A stretch of DNA of 64,000 nt from Aeromonas piscicola (GCF_000820005.1 NZ_CDBL01000055.1:163428-227427), one strand, 5' to 3'; numbered from the stretch's first letter, positions 1-9,529 are shown. Numbers and translations are program-made. Notes: a model not told the origin generated them from the sequence alone.

Positions 1-248
1 GCGGCTGCTTTATCAAGGTCGATGGCGGTGGTGTCACTCTGGTCGGCCCCACCATCAAGATGAACTCAGGGGGAAGCCCGGGTTCTGGTTCAGGTTGGGC
101 GGGTAAATCCCCTGTCGGCCCTCATGGAGTGTCCGTTCCTCCCATGCCGAAAGTGCCGCTCAGTCCTGCCCAGCTGGCAACCATGAAGAGCGCAGCACCT
201 TTCTGTGAGGAGTGTGAGAAGTGCAAGGAGGGCGGCTGTGAAATCTGA
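1..248 (+). CDS. vgrG: VgrG C-terminus (5' end outside window)
   Basis: The open frame enters from the left edge in frame 3 and ends at a TGA at 246-248. Its first residues are near-identical in pattern to residues close to the C-terminus of the complete VgrG at 31051-33099: a [15 protein letters not shown] stretch, then a Gly/Ser-rich GSGSGW segment. VgrG trimers form the spike at the tip of the type VI secretion tube. The roughly 50-residue tail after the spike differs completely from that of the second VgrG and contains a [12 protein letters not shown] cluster of five cysteines. Such tails commonly select the cargo, here presumably the Rhs effector through the DUF4123 adaptor. The family call rests only on this C-terminal similarity, but the neighbours agree. 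Confidence 0.9.
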   Translation, partial: GCFIKVDGGGVTLVGPTIKMNSGGSPGSGSGWAGKSPVGPHGVSVPPMPKVPLSPAQLATMKSAAPFCEECEKCKEGGCEI

Positions 249-966
249 GGTTATGTCGCTCGTTGAGTGGGTAACGGAGCAAACAGCCCCTCTCTATGCC
301 GTGCTGGCTGGCGCCAGTGAGGCAGCGCCCTTGCAGCACTATTACCAGCTTGAGGGCCGTCATACACCGCGCGGACTCTATCTTGGTACCCCCTATCACG
401 ACTGGCTGCCCGTGATGCCCTATCTGGTGGAGCTGGACAGGGAGAGCCCCTTTATCGAATGGGCAGAGACGACCGATGCTCGCGATTGGGGATTTATTCT
501 GGCGACTGAGCAACCTGCTAGCACCCTCTATGGTCATTTTCAGGGGCTGACCCAGATCTGGCATCAGGGTGAAGCCGTATTCTTTCGCTATTGGGATGGT
601 GTGTATATGTCTGCCATCGCCTCGCAGCTTGGTGATGGCATGACGACGCTGTTGCCTGAACTGGATGCGATGTGGTGTCAGGGCAATGCATTTTCATGGG
701 GACCATCGGAGCCCTGTGCTGCACGTCCATTTCCCTGGTGGGAACTTCCTCCCGCTATCGCAGCCGCATTGGCCGGGCAAGATACAGGTCCCCTTATCAA
801 CAATCTGATGCAACAGTTGGCAGATCAGAATGGCCAGCTTTACTGGTCTTTTCCCGAGACCAATCTCAGGTGCAAAGTCGCACGCTTCATTTCCCTTAGT
901 CCATCCCCTGATATCGATCTATTTCCAGCGCTGGAAGCTGCGCTGATCAAAGAGGTTCAAGCATGA
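238..966 (+). CDS. DUF4123 T6SS effector adaptor/chaperone
   Basis: A 242-residue protein of the DUF4123 type (Tap/TEC adaptor), which loads a specific effector onto a VgrG spike in the cytoplasm. Typical features are the LYAVLAGA opening strand, the WGFILATE segment and the FRYWDGVYM motif in the middle, followed by an LP-rich C-terminal part. I chose the GTG at 238 because AAGGAGG sits at 225-231 with ideal spacing. An internal ATG at 253 is the alternative. The gene overlaps the end of vgrG by 11 bases and its ATGA overlaps the start of rhs, so vgrG, adaptor and rhs are translationally coupled. Position between VgrG and Rhs fits a role as the Rhs loader. Confidence 0.85.
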   Translation: MKSEVMSLVEWVTEQTAPLYAVLAGASEAAPLQHYYQLEGRHTPRGLYLGTPYHDWLPVMPYLVELDRESPFIEWAETTDARDWGFILATEQPASTLYGHFQGLTQIWHQGEAVFFRYWDGVYMSAIASQLGDGMTTLLPELDAMWCQGNAFSWGPSEPCAARPFPWWELPPAIAAALAGQDTGPLINNLMQQLADQNGQLYWSFPETNLRCKVARFISLSPSPDIDLFPALEAALIKEVQA

Positions 967-3900
967 GTAATGCCGGCCAGGCCGTCTTCACCCAGGTGAT
1001 CGCCGATTATCGTAATGCCCTGACTGAGTACCGCAAGGATGCCGAGAGTTTCTTTCTGGGCGACATGCTTGGTATGGACATGGAGCAGACCATCAAGGTT
1101 GGTGACAAGACGATAAAAGCCTCTTCGAGCAGCAAGAAGGCGCAATCCGTGGTCACGGAATGCCCGCAAAGTGGCACGTTGCGACTGGTCCATCTGTTTG
1201 AATCCGTGCGCTTTATTCCTATCGGTAACACCCCTTACAAGGTGGAAGCGGGCAAGATGGTTCGTGGGCGTTTTGTCAGTGAAGCAGTAGCGGATGAGGG
1301 AACCCTGGATGCCAAGGGGATTGCCGAAGTCGGTAAGCTGGCTCCGGGCCAGTCCTATCAGGTGACCTTCTATCCCAAGGTGAAGAAGAGTGATCTTGAT
1401 GCCTTGTTTGCCTCCTATGTACCGGTGCAACAGGATCTGGAAGCATGGCTTACCAAAGAATGGAACAGCGAACACAAAGCAGCTTGGGGCCGTTACAGTG
1501 CCACGGGGGCTGGGTTCGGCAGCCATGCGTTGGCGGCTGCCAGTGGTGTTGGCAAGGCGCTGGTCGGGGTGTGGGACGATCTTAAAACCATCTACAACCT
1601 GTTGGCCGACCCGGTGGGGAATGCCAAAAAGTTGGCTGAGTTTGGTGTAGATGCTGCAGCCATGGCCAAGGCGGGGGCATCCCAGATGGAAGCTGCCATG
1701 CTGGTATTGCAGGATGAAGCGCTTCTTTATCTTTATGCCTATGCCCTGGTGTGCTGGGTCAAGATGTTGCCGCCGGATCAGCAGACCGAGTTTGGGTCTC
1801 AGGTGATTTCCTCTGTGCTGATTGATGTCATCATCGGTGTGATATTGACCGGTGGGGCCGGGCTTGCTGCCCGCTATGGTGCCAAGGCTGCTTCAGCGGC
1901 CAAGAACAGCGATAGAGTGATGCGCCTGGTGACCTCGCTGGTCAATCTCTCCAAAAAGCACAATTTGGCGCAACATGCCCAAACGGCCAAGAAGGTGTTG
2001 ATCGCCGGGTCTGCCAAGCTGAGCCCGGCCAAGAAGGCGGATCTCAAACTGGTAGATGGCAGCGCAAAAACGCTGGTAGAGAAGGGCACGGCAGCCAAGC
2101 GTAAATTCCAGCCCCATTCCGAGATTAAGCAGCTTAAAAAGACGCTGGATGCCTCGAAAACGGCGACAACACCGGTCAATAAACCCCATCAACCTGAAGC
2201 CAAAACCTGCAAGAACAACTGCCCTGTGTCCATGGTCACCGGCGAGGAGCTGCTGGCGCTGGAGGATGCCCATCTGCCGGGCATGCTGCCGTTTACCTTT
2301 GGTCGCCTCTATCGCACGTCCGCTGTTGAGCGTTCCTGTGGCATGGGGGCGGGGTGGAGTCATGCGCTGGCCCATCGGCTCGAACGTCACGGTGATCGCC
2401 TGACCTGGTGGGATCAGGAGTCTCTTGCTATCGAGTTGCCGATGCCTTCGGCAACCAGACCCATGATCACCAACCAGTTGTCAGAGGCGGCCGTTTATCT
2501 GGGGGATGAGCCTGACGAGGTGATCGTGGCCAAGGCGGGATCGCCCTTCCTGCATTTCACCTGGCATGGCAAGACAGGCCGTCTGACGGCCATGTCAGAC
2601 CTTTATGGCAACCGGCTCACTATCCGTGCCGATGAGCAGGGGCGCCCCTGCTGGATAGAAAACGAGGGCGGTCTGGCTCTTCGCATTGTCTATCAAAAGG
2701 CATATCTGGCCGCTGTCGAATTGCAGCATTTTGACGGTATTAACTGGCAGCCAGAAGCGACCTTACAACGTTATGACTATGACGATGCAGGGCACCTGGT
2801 GGTGGCGGAAAACGGGGCCGGTGAGTGCGAACGTTACCGCTATCGTCCCGATGGGGTGATCCTGGAGCGCCGACTGGCGGGCGGCGCAGGGTTTTTCTGG
2901 GAGTGGGAGCGAGAAGGGAAGCTGGCGCGCGCGGTTCGCCACTGGAGTGATGTTGCCCGTTTTGATGTCAGTTACACCTGGGATGATGACAAGGGGGAAG
3001 TGACGGTCAGCAATGCTGATGGCAGTCAGGAGGTGTACCAGCATGACAGCAACGCCCGGCTGATCCGTCAGCAAGATCCCGACGGCGCGGTCAGCGAGTT
3101 TGTCTATAACGACAAGGGTCAGAAAGTGCTGGCCCGCGATGCGCTGGGGGGCGAAACCCGTTACCACTATGACGAAGCGGGCTTGCTGGATCGTGAGATT
3201 GCTCCCGATGGCAGTCAGACCGCCTATCACTATTGGGATGGTCGGGTTCGCAAGGTGGTACAGGGGGATCGTGAGTGGCGTTTTGAACGCAACGAGCAAG
3301 GGGATGTGATTGCAAGACGGGATCCCCTTGGCCGGGAGACTCGCTACAGCTATAACGCGCAGGGCAAGCTCAACACCGTGGTGCAACCCGATGGCAGCCG
3401 CATCGAACTGGGCTGGAACCGCCTTGGGCAGTTGATTGAGGAGAAGGGCGCCAACGGTGGTGTGACCCGCTGGCGCTATGACGAGCGGGGTCGCCAGATT
3501 GTGCGGCGCGACCCGCGTGGCGCGATTACCCGTTATGAATGGAATGCGGCAGATCGCTTGCAAGCCGTGTATCTGCCAGGTGGTGGCTCCCGCCGCTTCG
3601 AATATAACGCCTACGGCAAGGTGACTGCTGAGTGGGACGAGCTGGGCCGCGAGACCCGCTACGAATATCACCCCGGCCTGCATCTGGTGAGCCGCCGCAT
3701 CAACCCCGATGGCAGTGAGCTTAAGTATCGCTACGACAATGCCAAGCTCTTCTTGAGTGAGATTGAGAACGAGCATGGCGAACAGCACCGCATTCACTAC
3801 TTCCCCAATGGCCTGGTCGCGCGGGAAACCGGCTTTGATGGCCGCACCACCGCTTACCGCTACGACCTCAATGGCCACCTGAGCGAGAAGGTAGAGTTCG

Positions 3901-5648
3901 GCAAGCAGGAGACCGAGCTGGTCACCCGCTATGAGCGAGACCCCATGGGGCGGTTGCTTAAAAAAACCTTGCCCGATGGTCGTGAAATCCAGTTCAGCTA
4001 TGACCAGTACGGTCAGTTGACGCAGGTGGATGATGGCGCCTGGCCGCTCACCTTTGAATACGATACCGCAGGCAATCTGCTGGCCGAGCATCAGGGCTGG
4101 GCCTCCAGCTATTTCAAGCATGATGCCATGGGGCGGCTGTCCCACTGGCAGCTGCCCGATGGCAACAAGCTTGCTTACCACTATTTGAATGGCGAGCTAA
4201 GCGGGATTGATCTGAACGGCGCCGAGCTGACTCGCCACCAGAGGGTGGGCGGACTGGAAATGCGCCGCAGCCAGGGGGCGCTGACCCAGCAATACGAATA
4301 TGATGAGCAGGGGCGCCTGACGGCTCTGCGACTGCAACGGGGCAAGCAGGTCGCCCGTGAGCGGCGTTACGGCTATGACCACACCGGCAATTTGTTGCAG
4401 ATCAATGACAGCGTGCAAGGGGAGCAGCACTACCGCTACGACCCGCTGGACCGTTTGCTGGAGGTGCGTGGTGAACTGACCGAGCGGTTCCTGCATGATC
4501 CGGCGGGCAACCTGTTGAGCCAGACTTCGGGTGGTCAGTTTGATGGGGCGCGCACTCAGGGTAACCGGCTGCTGTTGAGTGGCGATCGCCATTTTGAGTA
4601 CGACGAATTTGGCCGATTGGCCATCGAGCGCCGTGGCAAAGGCCAGTCGTTGGTTACCCGTTATCACTATGACTGCCAGCATCAACTGGTCAGGGCTGAA
4701 CTGCCGGATGGCACTACGGCCAATTATGACTACGACGCCTTTGGCCGCCGTATTCGCAAGACGGTGAGGGGGACAAAGAGCGAGCACGTCACCGAATTCT
4801 TGTGGCAGGCCAACAACCTGATTGCCGAAAGCAGTTATCAGCTTGGTGATGATAAACGTCGTACCGATGAGCAATACCGCAGCTTTATCTATGAGCCGGG
4901 CAGCTTCAAGCCATTGGTGCAGCTGGAAGGGGAAGGGACGGATACCGAGGTATTCCATTATCAACTCGACCACCTTGGTACCCCGCTGGCGTTGACTCGT
5001 GACAATGGAGCGACTGCCTGGCAGGTGCGTTATCGCGCCTATGGCAATGTGTGGCGGGAAGAGATCGCCGACGTTGCCACTCCCTTGCGTTTTCAAGGGC
5101 AATATTTTGATGCCGAGACCGGTCTTCACTACAACCGGCACCGCTACTACCAGCCTGAAACGGGTAGATTTATCACTCCCGACCCGATAGGCTTGGCTGG
5201 CGGGCTTAATAACTACCAGTACGCCCCCAACCCGACCGGTTGGGTGGATCCGTTGGGGTTGACGAATATACCGGGGCAGTGTCCGCCGGGGCCTAATAAG
5301 AAAACCTCTTATGAGGCTGAAACTCGGCGTGAGGCATTTAGACAAGCAAAGCGTGATGCAGGAATACCCATGACCCAACAGCCTGTTAATATCACAAGGC
5401 CTGAATTATTAGATGGGGATGGCAGAGTTATTATGGGAACTAACAATCAACCAATAACAACTAAGCAATATGAGTTTATAAATACAAAAGGTGAAAATAT
5501 ATTTATTCAAGAGCATAGCTTAGGTCATGCTAAAGCAACTCCTGGGCACGGGTTGGAGCCGCACTTTAATATTAGGCCTTCAGATAATTTGAATACAGGG
5601 TCTGTTTTAGGAACTCATGGTCATTATAATTTTGGAGTGAAAAAATGA
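963..5648 (+). CDS. Rhs-family T6SS effector with C-terminal HNH-type nuclease tip
   Basis: A 1561-residue polymorphic toxin. Residues 1-415 are an N-terminal region with hydrophobic helices (around 270-305) and no PAAR domain. The Rhs cage starts near C416 (CKNNCPVSMVTGEELL) and continues as many YD repeats such as GxxxRYxYD. The core ends with the two motifs D1407-PIGL and D1429-PLGL; in known Rhs proteins an aspartyl autoprotease cuts after the second. The 128-residue tip carries E1517-H, H1522, H1529, H1534-FN and H1552-GHYNF, which fits an HNH/Endo VII-type DNase, perhaps the EHHH class. From memory it resembles the Aeromonas Rhs nuclease effector called TseI. Base composition drops sharply to AT-rich from about 5275, the usual sign of tip exchange. 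The last codons overlap the immunity gene (ATGA). Confidence 0.9.
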   Translation: MSNAGQAVFTQVIADYRNALTEYRKDAESFFLGDMLGMDMEQTIKVGDKTIKASSSSKKAQSVVTECPQSGTLRLVHLFESVRFIPIGNTPYKVEAGKMVRGRFVSEAVADEGTLDAKGIAEVGKLAPGQSYQVTFYPKVKKSDLDALFASYVPVQQDLEAWLTKEWNSEHKAAWGRYSATGAGFGSHALAAASGVGKALVGVWDDLKTIYNLLADPVGNAKKLAEFGVDAAAMAKAGASQMEAAMLVLQDEALLYLYAYALVCWVKMLPPDQQTEFGSQVISSVLIDVIIGVILTGGAGLAARYGAKAASAAKNSDRVMRLVTSLVNLSKKHNLAQHAQTAKKVLIAGSAKLSPAKKADLKLVDGSAKTLVEKGTAAKRKFQPHSEIKQLKKTLDASKTATTPVNKPHQPEAKTCKNNCPVSMVTGEELLALEDAHLPGMLPFTFGRLYRTSAVERSCGMGAGWSHALAHRLERHGDRLTWWDQESLAIELPMPSATRPMITNQLSEAAVYLGDEPDEVIVAKAGSPFLHFTWHGKTGRLTAMSDLYGNRLTIRADEQGRPCWIENEGGLALRIVYQKAYLAAVELQHFDGINWQPEATLQRYDYDDAGHLVVAENGAGECERYRYRPDGVILERRLAGGAGFFWEWEREGKLARAVRHWSDVARFDVSYTWDDDKGEVTVSNADGSQEVYQHDSNARLIRQQDPDGAVSEFVYNDKGQKVLARDALGGETRYHYDEAGLLDREIAPDGSQTAYHYWDGRVRKVVQGDREWRFERNEQGDVIARRDPLGRETRYSYNAQGKLNTVVQPDGSRIELGWNRLGQLIEEKGANGGVTRWRYDERGRQIVRRDPRGAITRYEWNAADRLQAVYLPGGGSRRFEYNAYGKVTAEWDELGRETRYEYHPGLHLVSRRINPDGSELKYRYDNAKLFLSEIENEHGEQHRIHYFPNGLVARETGFDGRTTAYRYDLNGHLSEKVEFGKQETELVTRYERDPMGRLLKKTLPDGREIQFSYDQYGQLTQVDDGAWPLTFEYDTAGNLLAEHQGWASSYFKHDAMGRLSHWQLPDGNKLAYHYLNGELSGIDLNGAELTRHQRVGGLEMRRSQGALTQQYEYDEQGRLTALRLQRGKQVARERRYGYDHTGNLLQINDSVQGEQHYRYDPLDRLLEVRGELTERFLHDPAGNLLSQTSGGQFDGARTQGNRLLLSGDRHFEYDEFGRLAIERRGKGQSLVTRYHYDCQHQLVRAELPDGTTANYDYDAFGRRIRKTVRGTKSEHVTEFLWQANNLIAESSYQLGDDKRRTDEQYRSFIYEPGSFKPLVQLEGEGTDTEVFHYQLDHLGTPLALTRDNGATAWQVRYRAYGNVWREEIADVATPLRFQGQYFDAETGLHYNRHRYYQPETGRFITPDPIGLAGGLNNYQYAPNPTGWVDPLGLTNIPGQCPPGPNKKTSYEAETRREAFRQAKRDAGIPMTQQPVNITRPELLDGDGRVIMGTNNQPITTKQYEFINTKGENIFIQEHSLGHAKATPGHGLEPHFNIRPSDNLNTGSVLGTHGHYNFGVKK

Positions 5649-6028
5649 ATTTGTTTGATGTGGTATTGCCACACCCACATTTGCAATCTTTATATCCAGA
5701 AGGAATAAATGGTGATATTTTAATCGGTAGAGTTGAGTTTTCTTCCGGTGGACATATTTTTTTAACTCTTCATACGAAAGAGAGGCCGTCTAAAGAGATT
5801 GCAAAATGGGGTTCATACGGAAGAGATTTCAATACGGTTTCAATAACTCTTTCTGTTTGTAATGCAGAAAGTGTTTATATATCCGGTTGGTATATGACAG
5901 GTTTTGTTCCTATTGATGTTGAGCAACAAAAAGATATTTTTGTTATCCGACAATGTAATGGGAATTGTAAAATAGAAATAAAGGCGGAGTTTCTGGTTTT
6001 TCAAAGTTGTAGCGTGTATTTAAGTTAA
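5645..6028 (+). CDS. Predicted immunity protein for the Rhs nuclease tip
   Basis: A 127-residue protein without a signal peptide, so it is cytoplasmic, as expected for protection against a nuclease. It is rich in beta-strand patterns, with aromatic pairs at FSSGGHIFLTLHT and SGWYMTGFVPIDVEQQKD. I do not recognise the family with confidence. The assignment comes from position: the ATG overlaps the TGA of the rhs gene in an ATGA junction, and the gene shares the low GC content of the toxin tip. Both are standard for toxin-immunity pairs carried as a replaceable cassette. The gene is followed immediately by the decayed Rhs fragment starting near 6042. Confidence 0.75.
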   Translation: MNLFDVVLPHPHLQSLYPEGINGDILIGRVEFSSGGHIFLTLHTKERPSKEIAKWGSYGRDFNTVSITLSVCNAESVYISGWYMTGFVPIDVEQQKDIFVIRQCNGNCKIEIKAEFLVFQSCSVYLS

Positions 6029-6041
6029 GCTTATGTCTCGA

Positions 6042-6625
6042 AGGCCCGGCTGATCCGTCAGCAAGATCCCGACGGCGCGGTCAGCGAGTTTGTCTATAAC
6101 GACAAGGGCCAGAAAGTGCTGGCCCGCGATGCGCTAGGGGGGTGAAACCCGTTACCACTATGATGAAGCGGGCTTGCTGTAGCGCAAGATTGTTCCCGAT
6201 GGCAGCCGCATCGAACTGGGCTGGAACCGCCTTGGGCAGTTGATTGAGGAGAAGGGCGCCAACGGTGGTGTGACCCGCTGGCGCTATGACGAGCGGGGTC
6301 GCCAGATTGTGCGGCGCGATTATCCGTTATGAATGGAATGCGGCAGATCGTTTGCAAGCCGTGTATCTGCCTGGTGGTGGCATCCGCCGTTTCGAATATC
6401 ACCCCGGCCTGCATCTGGTGAGTCGCCGCATCAACCCCGATGGCAGTGTGCTCACGTATCGCTACGGCCTCAACGGCCATTTGAGCGAGAAGGTGGCGTT
6501 TGGCAAGCAGGAGACCGAGCTGGTCACCCGCTATGAGCGAGACCCTATGGGGGCGTTTGCCATACTGGCAGCTACCCGATGGCAACAAGCTTTCGTACCA
6601 CTATTTTCATGGGAGCTAAGCGGAA
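6042..6625 (+). pseudogene. Decayed Rhs-core fragment (displaced second Rhs end)
   Basis: This stretch is a collapsed copy of the Rhs cage at 3053-4203. Identity starts abruptly at 6042 and matches 3053 onward almost base for base. It then jumps forward five times relative to the intact gene, and each jump lies between short direct repeats encoded by the YD motif: CCCGATGGCAG, GGCGCGA, CGAATAT, a CGCTACG-type repeat and ATGGGGCGG. An extra base and a TAG also break the frame (6139-6182). Homology ends near 6625, inside the cage and well before the DPLGL cleavage site. It cannot make a working Rhs protein. Such fragments are usually left when a new toxin tip displaces an old one, and they can serve as recombination homology. 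Confidence 0.85.
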
Positions 6626-6832
6626 TTCGGTATACTGAGAGTACAGACAAAGCAATGTTTAGGGGTAATGGTAGTTTCTCTGATTTTTATATACGGAGGG
6701 ATGATTTTGGAGCGCGGGCATATGAGAATGAAAAATTAGATGTACTGAAAGATAAAATATTTTGTGACTTCGGTTGTAAATGGATGTTTATTCTTTATGT
6801 ATATATTTTTAATCTTCGACTTACTCAAGGTA

Positions 6833-7162
6833 ATGTATTTAAACTCATTGGGTGAGATTTTTTTAAAAGAAAAATGGTTGAAAATTAGCGATTCGCTCTA
6901 TGGGTTGGATTATGGATTTGCTGATAACTTATCAGCGAAAACTGTTTTTTTAAATTGTGCACTATCCCTGATTAATGGCGGCAATAGAGATGAAGTTCTG
7001 AAGAGTTTCTTCTCAATTATCGTTGAGGAGAGTGGGTGTGTTGAAGACTTTGAGATTTTAGATATTCTTGCCGATAAACTAGTTGCAGAACATGTCCTCA
7101 CCGAGAATGAGTTAATAGTTTTTTTAAAAATGCAGATTATGGTAGGTGGTCATGATTTTTAG
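6833..7162 (+). CDS. Orphan immunity-like protein, possibly 3'-truncated by an IS1 element
   Basis: An AT-rich frame of 109 residues, predicted mostly helical (a Leu/Ile-rich pattern such as ENELIVFLKMQ). The start is uncertain: ATG 6833 has AAGG just upstream; ATG 6797 and GTG 6764 are in the same frame. I do not recognise the family. It lies after the Rhs-core remnant and an AT-rich stretch (6626-6832) that may be the rest of the lost toxin tip, so it fits an orphan immunity gene kept after its toxin decayed. The stop TAG (7160-7162) falls exactly where the IS1-family inverted repeat begins, so the original C-terminus may have been cut off. Confidence 0.45.
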   Translation: MYLNSLGEIFLKEKWLKISDSLYGLDYGFADNLSAKTVFLNCALSLINGGNRDEVLKSFFSIIVEESGCVEDFEILDILADKLVAEHVLTENELIVFLKMQIMVGGHDF

Positions 7163-7906
7163 AGGATGCCTCCAATCAGTTGAAGTGGTGCCGTTCGATA
7201 AAGGTGCCGATGACGTTCTCGTGAATTCAAAAGAGCCAGAAAAAAAGATGATTTTACGAACCTGTCGCTTGATGTACGTTCTGAGCGTCAGGTTGTTACG
7301 CTCTATACGCTGCGTGAAGATGTTCCCGGTCAGCTGTATCTCGCGTGGGACTACCATGGCGTAGCTGCCCCAGTCATCACTGGTGATAAAGCCAAGCTAG
7401 AAATGCCCCACCAAGCTTGGCAACCAACGGCATGTTTCATCGCTGCGTGGACCAAAGGTGTAGGCAACAACGCGTTTTCTTTTAGTACCAAAGTTAATTT
7501 CGATGATTTTTGTTGCCAACATAAGCCCATTGCTCATCGAGTTCATAGATAAGCCCCACATCATCCAACACAACTGTTTCGGTAGTTACTTGCCTTTGTA
7601 CGAGTTTTAAGGCGCGCAGGATGGTATTAATGCCAATGTTGAGGGCGCGAGCGGTGTCACGGATAACGGTGCCGTTGAACGCCATCCCGACAATTTTCTC
7701 TTTAACGCCTGGTTTACGACCCTCACTTGCAAGCTGAAAGAGGTGGGGGCAGGCAGGGCAACAATAAGCGAAGGTGACCGGCAGGGGGCTTATAGTGGCG
7801 ATATACGCGGTCGGAGTGGCAACGAGGGCAGTGAACGATGATGATGCCATGAAGAACCGAGTTTCAAAGTATCACCATACCTTATCAACCGATCCGAGGC
7901 ATCACC
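7162..7906 (-). mobile_element. Degenerate IS1-family insertion sequence
   Basis: The element is about 745 bp, close to the 768 bp of IS1. Its left end reads GAGGATGCCTCCAATCAGTT (7162-7181) and its right end, on the minus strand, GGTGATGCCTCGGATCGGTT. These are imperfect inverted repeats of the IS1 type. The interior encodes a broken InsA/InsB-like transposase on the minus strand. I see no convincing target-site duplication in the flanks, which fits an old insertion or a later rearrangement. It lies between the orphan immunity gene and the Sel1-repeat gene. Confidence 0.85.
7190..7850 (-). pseudogene. IS1-family transposase remnant (InsA/InsB), frameshifted
   Basis: Reading from 7850 downward, the first 118 residues show an InsA-like zinc-finger region (CCPACPHLF) and helix-turn-helix (GTVIRDTARALNIGINTILR), then the InsB start DEQWAYVGNKNHR, and stop. 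In a second frame the InsB catalytic part continues (AYTFGPRSDETCRW, TSDDWGSYAMVVP, FTQRIERNNLTLRTYIKR) but has an in-frame TAG after the GHF triplet. The C-terminal end (GTFIERHHFN) is in yet another frame. At least two frameshifts and one stop mean no active transposase can be made. Intact IS1 uses one programmed frameshift between insA and insB; the number here exceeds that. Confidence 0.85.
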
Positions 7907-7990
7907 AATAATTGAAATTAGTATGGAATTAAAATCGTTCTAGCATTCAGTGAAAATCAATATATTTAATGAAATGGCGATAGGCATATT

Positions 7991-9379
7991 ATGAATAAAT
8001 CTGGATTTTTAAAGGTTATAGCTGGTTGGCTATGGTGTGTGTTTAATATATCTGGTTGCTCCTCGCTATTATCATCACAAGATGATCAAGAAATACATCA
8101 AGCCGCCCAGCAAGGTCAGGGGAAGGCGCAATATGAATTGGCTAACCGTTTGGCGGCCAAGCCCGATTATCCCGAGGCGATGCGCTGGATGAAACAGGCA
8201 GCCGAGCAAACAGGGCCCTTGGCTGCGGATGCTGACATTCGGGGAAAAGCGGCTCTGCAGGTAGGACGCTGGTATCAGGTGGGCTTGGGTGAGCCGAAGA
8301 ATCCTCAATTGGCCGAAAACTGGTGGCAGCGCTCGGCCAAGCTGGGTAACCGTGAAGCCAGTTATCAGCTGGGGAGGAATTGTCAGCAGCAGCATAAAGG
8401 CAAGCTGATAAGCGAGTGCCTCGACTGGTTTGAGCAAGCGGCCAACCGGGACCATGCCGAAGCGCAACTGATTCTGGGGCAATGGTATGCCAAGCAGCCT
8501 GGAGCCGATGCGGATGCCGTCAAATGGTTGGAGAAAGCCGCCGAGCGCGGTAATCGCGACGCGCAATATCAGTGGGGATTGCGCTATGAGCAGGGGAAGG
8601 GGGTAAGCAAACGCAGCGATGTGGCGCTGCGCTGGTTTGAGAAGGCTGCAGCCCAGCAGCAACCGGATGCTTTGCTGATCCTGGCCCGCAAAGCTGCACC
8701 TGAGGAGGCGTTCAGTTTCTATCAACGGGCTGCCAATGCAGAGTCTGCGCCTGCTCAACTGTGGCTGGGGCAGGCTTATCTGGCAGGAGAAAAGGTCGTT
8801 CAGGATCTTGCCTTGGGTCGTTATTGGCTGGAGCTGGCTGCTGGCAATGGTTCTCATGAAGCCGAATATCAGTTGAGCCTGCAACAGAGCGATGCTGCGG
8901 CGCGAGAGCATTGGTTGACGCGTGCCGCAGAGGGCGGTTTTAGCCAGGCTCAGCTTGCATTGGCTGAATGGCTGCAAGAGCGCGGGGATCTCGCCGCCGC
9001 TCGCCAGCATTTTTCGCAGGCGGCAGCGCAGGGCAATGTCGATGCTCGCTACGCCTATGGTGAGATGCTGCGGCTGGGGTTGGGCGGTAAAGAGGATTAT
9101 GCGCAAGCTCTCAAACAGTATCGATTGGCTGCCAACGCTCATCATAGATCTGCCCAGTATCGCATGGGGATGATGCGTGAGCAGGGATTGGGGGCACCTC
9201 GCAATCGACTGCATGCTTATGCGTGGTATCTGCTCGCGGCTACGGATGGCAATCATGATGCAACCAAGGCACGTGATGAGCTGGAAAAAGGCATGACAGA
9301 GAAGGAAAAGAGTGCCGGTCAGAAGCTGGCACAGCATTGGTTCGTGACACTCGCTCAAGGGAAGAAATTGGAGAGTTAG
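7991..9379 (+). CDS. Sel1-like repeat lipoprotein
   Basis: A 462-residue protein with a signal peptide ending in a lipobox (ISGC, Cys23), so it is likely anchored in a membrane facing the periplasm. The rest is a chain of Sel1/TPR-type helical repeats of about 36 residues, seen as repeated A-x-W-x-x-x-A-A-x-x-G patterns (WFEKAAAQ, WLEKAAERGN, YRLAANAHHRSAQYRMG). Such solenoids bind other proteins. It lies between the left effector module and the T6SS core and points the same way. It has its own terminator-like hairpin at 9493-9529, so it is probably its own unit. A link to secretion is only positional. It is not fused to any enzymatic domain. Confidence 0.85.
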   Translation: MNKSGFLKVIAGWLWCVFNISGCSSLLSSQDDQEIHQAAQQGQGKAQYELANRLAAKPDYPEAMRWMKQAAEQTGPLAADADIRGKAALQVGRWYQVGLGEPKNPQLAENWWQRSAKLGNREASYQLGRNCQQQHKGKLISECLDWFEQAANRDHAEAQLILGQWYAKQPGADADAVKWLEKAAERGNRDAQYQWGLRYEQGKGVSKRSDVALRWFEKAAAQQQPDALLILARKAAPEEAFSFYQRAANAESAPAQLWLGQAYLAGEKVVQDLALGRYWLELAAGNGSHEAEYQLSLQQSDAAAREHWLTRAAEGGFSQAQLALAEWLQERGDLAAARQHFSQAAAQGNVDARYAYGEMLRLGLGGKEDYAQALKQYRLAANAHHRSAQYRMGMMREQGLGAPRNRLHAYAWYLLAATDGNHDATKARDELEKGMTEKEKSAGQKLAQHWFVTLAQGKKLES

Positions 9380-9492
9380 TGAGTGAACGATAAGAAATAG
9401 GTTGTGTGTGATGACTTAATGCCATTAACGCATAAACCCAATATATACACCATGGTTGTTGGCAACATTCTTTAAACAGTCAAGTGTTCGTC

Positions 9493-9529
9493 AGTCCCTT
9501 CATTACTCGATATGATGAAGGGACTTTTT
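9493..9529 (+). terminator. Rho-independent terminator after the Sel1 gene
   Basis: An 11-bp perfect stem (AGTCCCTTCAT at 9493-9503, its complement at 9515-9525) with an 11-base loop is followed by five T residues. It lies about 115 bases after the Sel1-repeat stop codon. Confidence 0.8.

Noticed and set aside
2763..4181. A 472-codon minus-strand frame inside the rhs gene
   Set aside because: It is the antisense shadow of the YD-repeat region; the coding strand has strong Rhs repeats.
7494..7850. Programmed frameshifting to produce an active IS1 transposase
   Set aside because: Besides the InsA/InsB shift there is an in-frame TAG and at least one further frame change in the C-terminal part, so the element is dead.
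7150..7920. Target-site duplication of the IS1-family element
   Set aside because: The 8 to 9 bases on the left (TGATTTTTA) and right (AATAATTGA) do not match.
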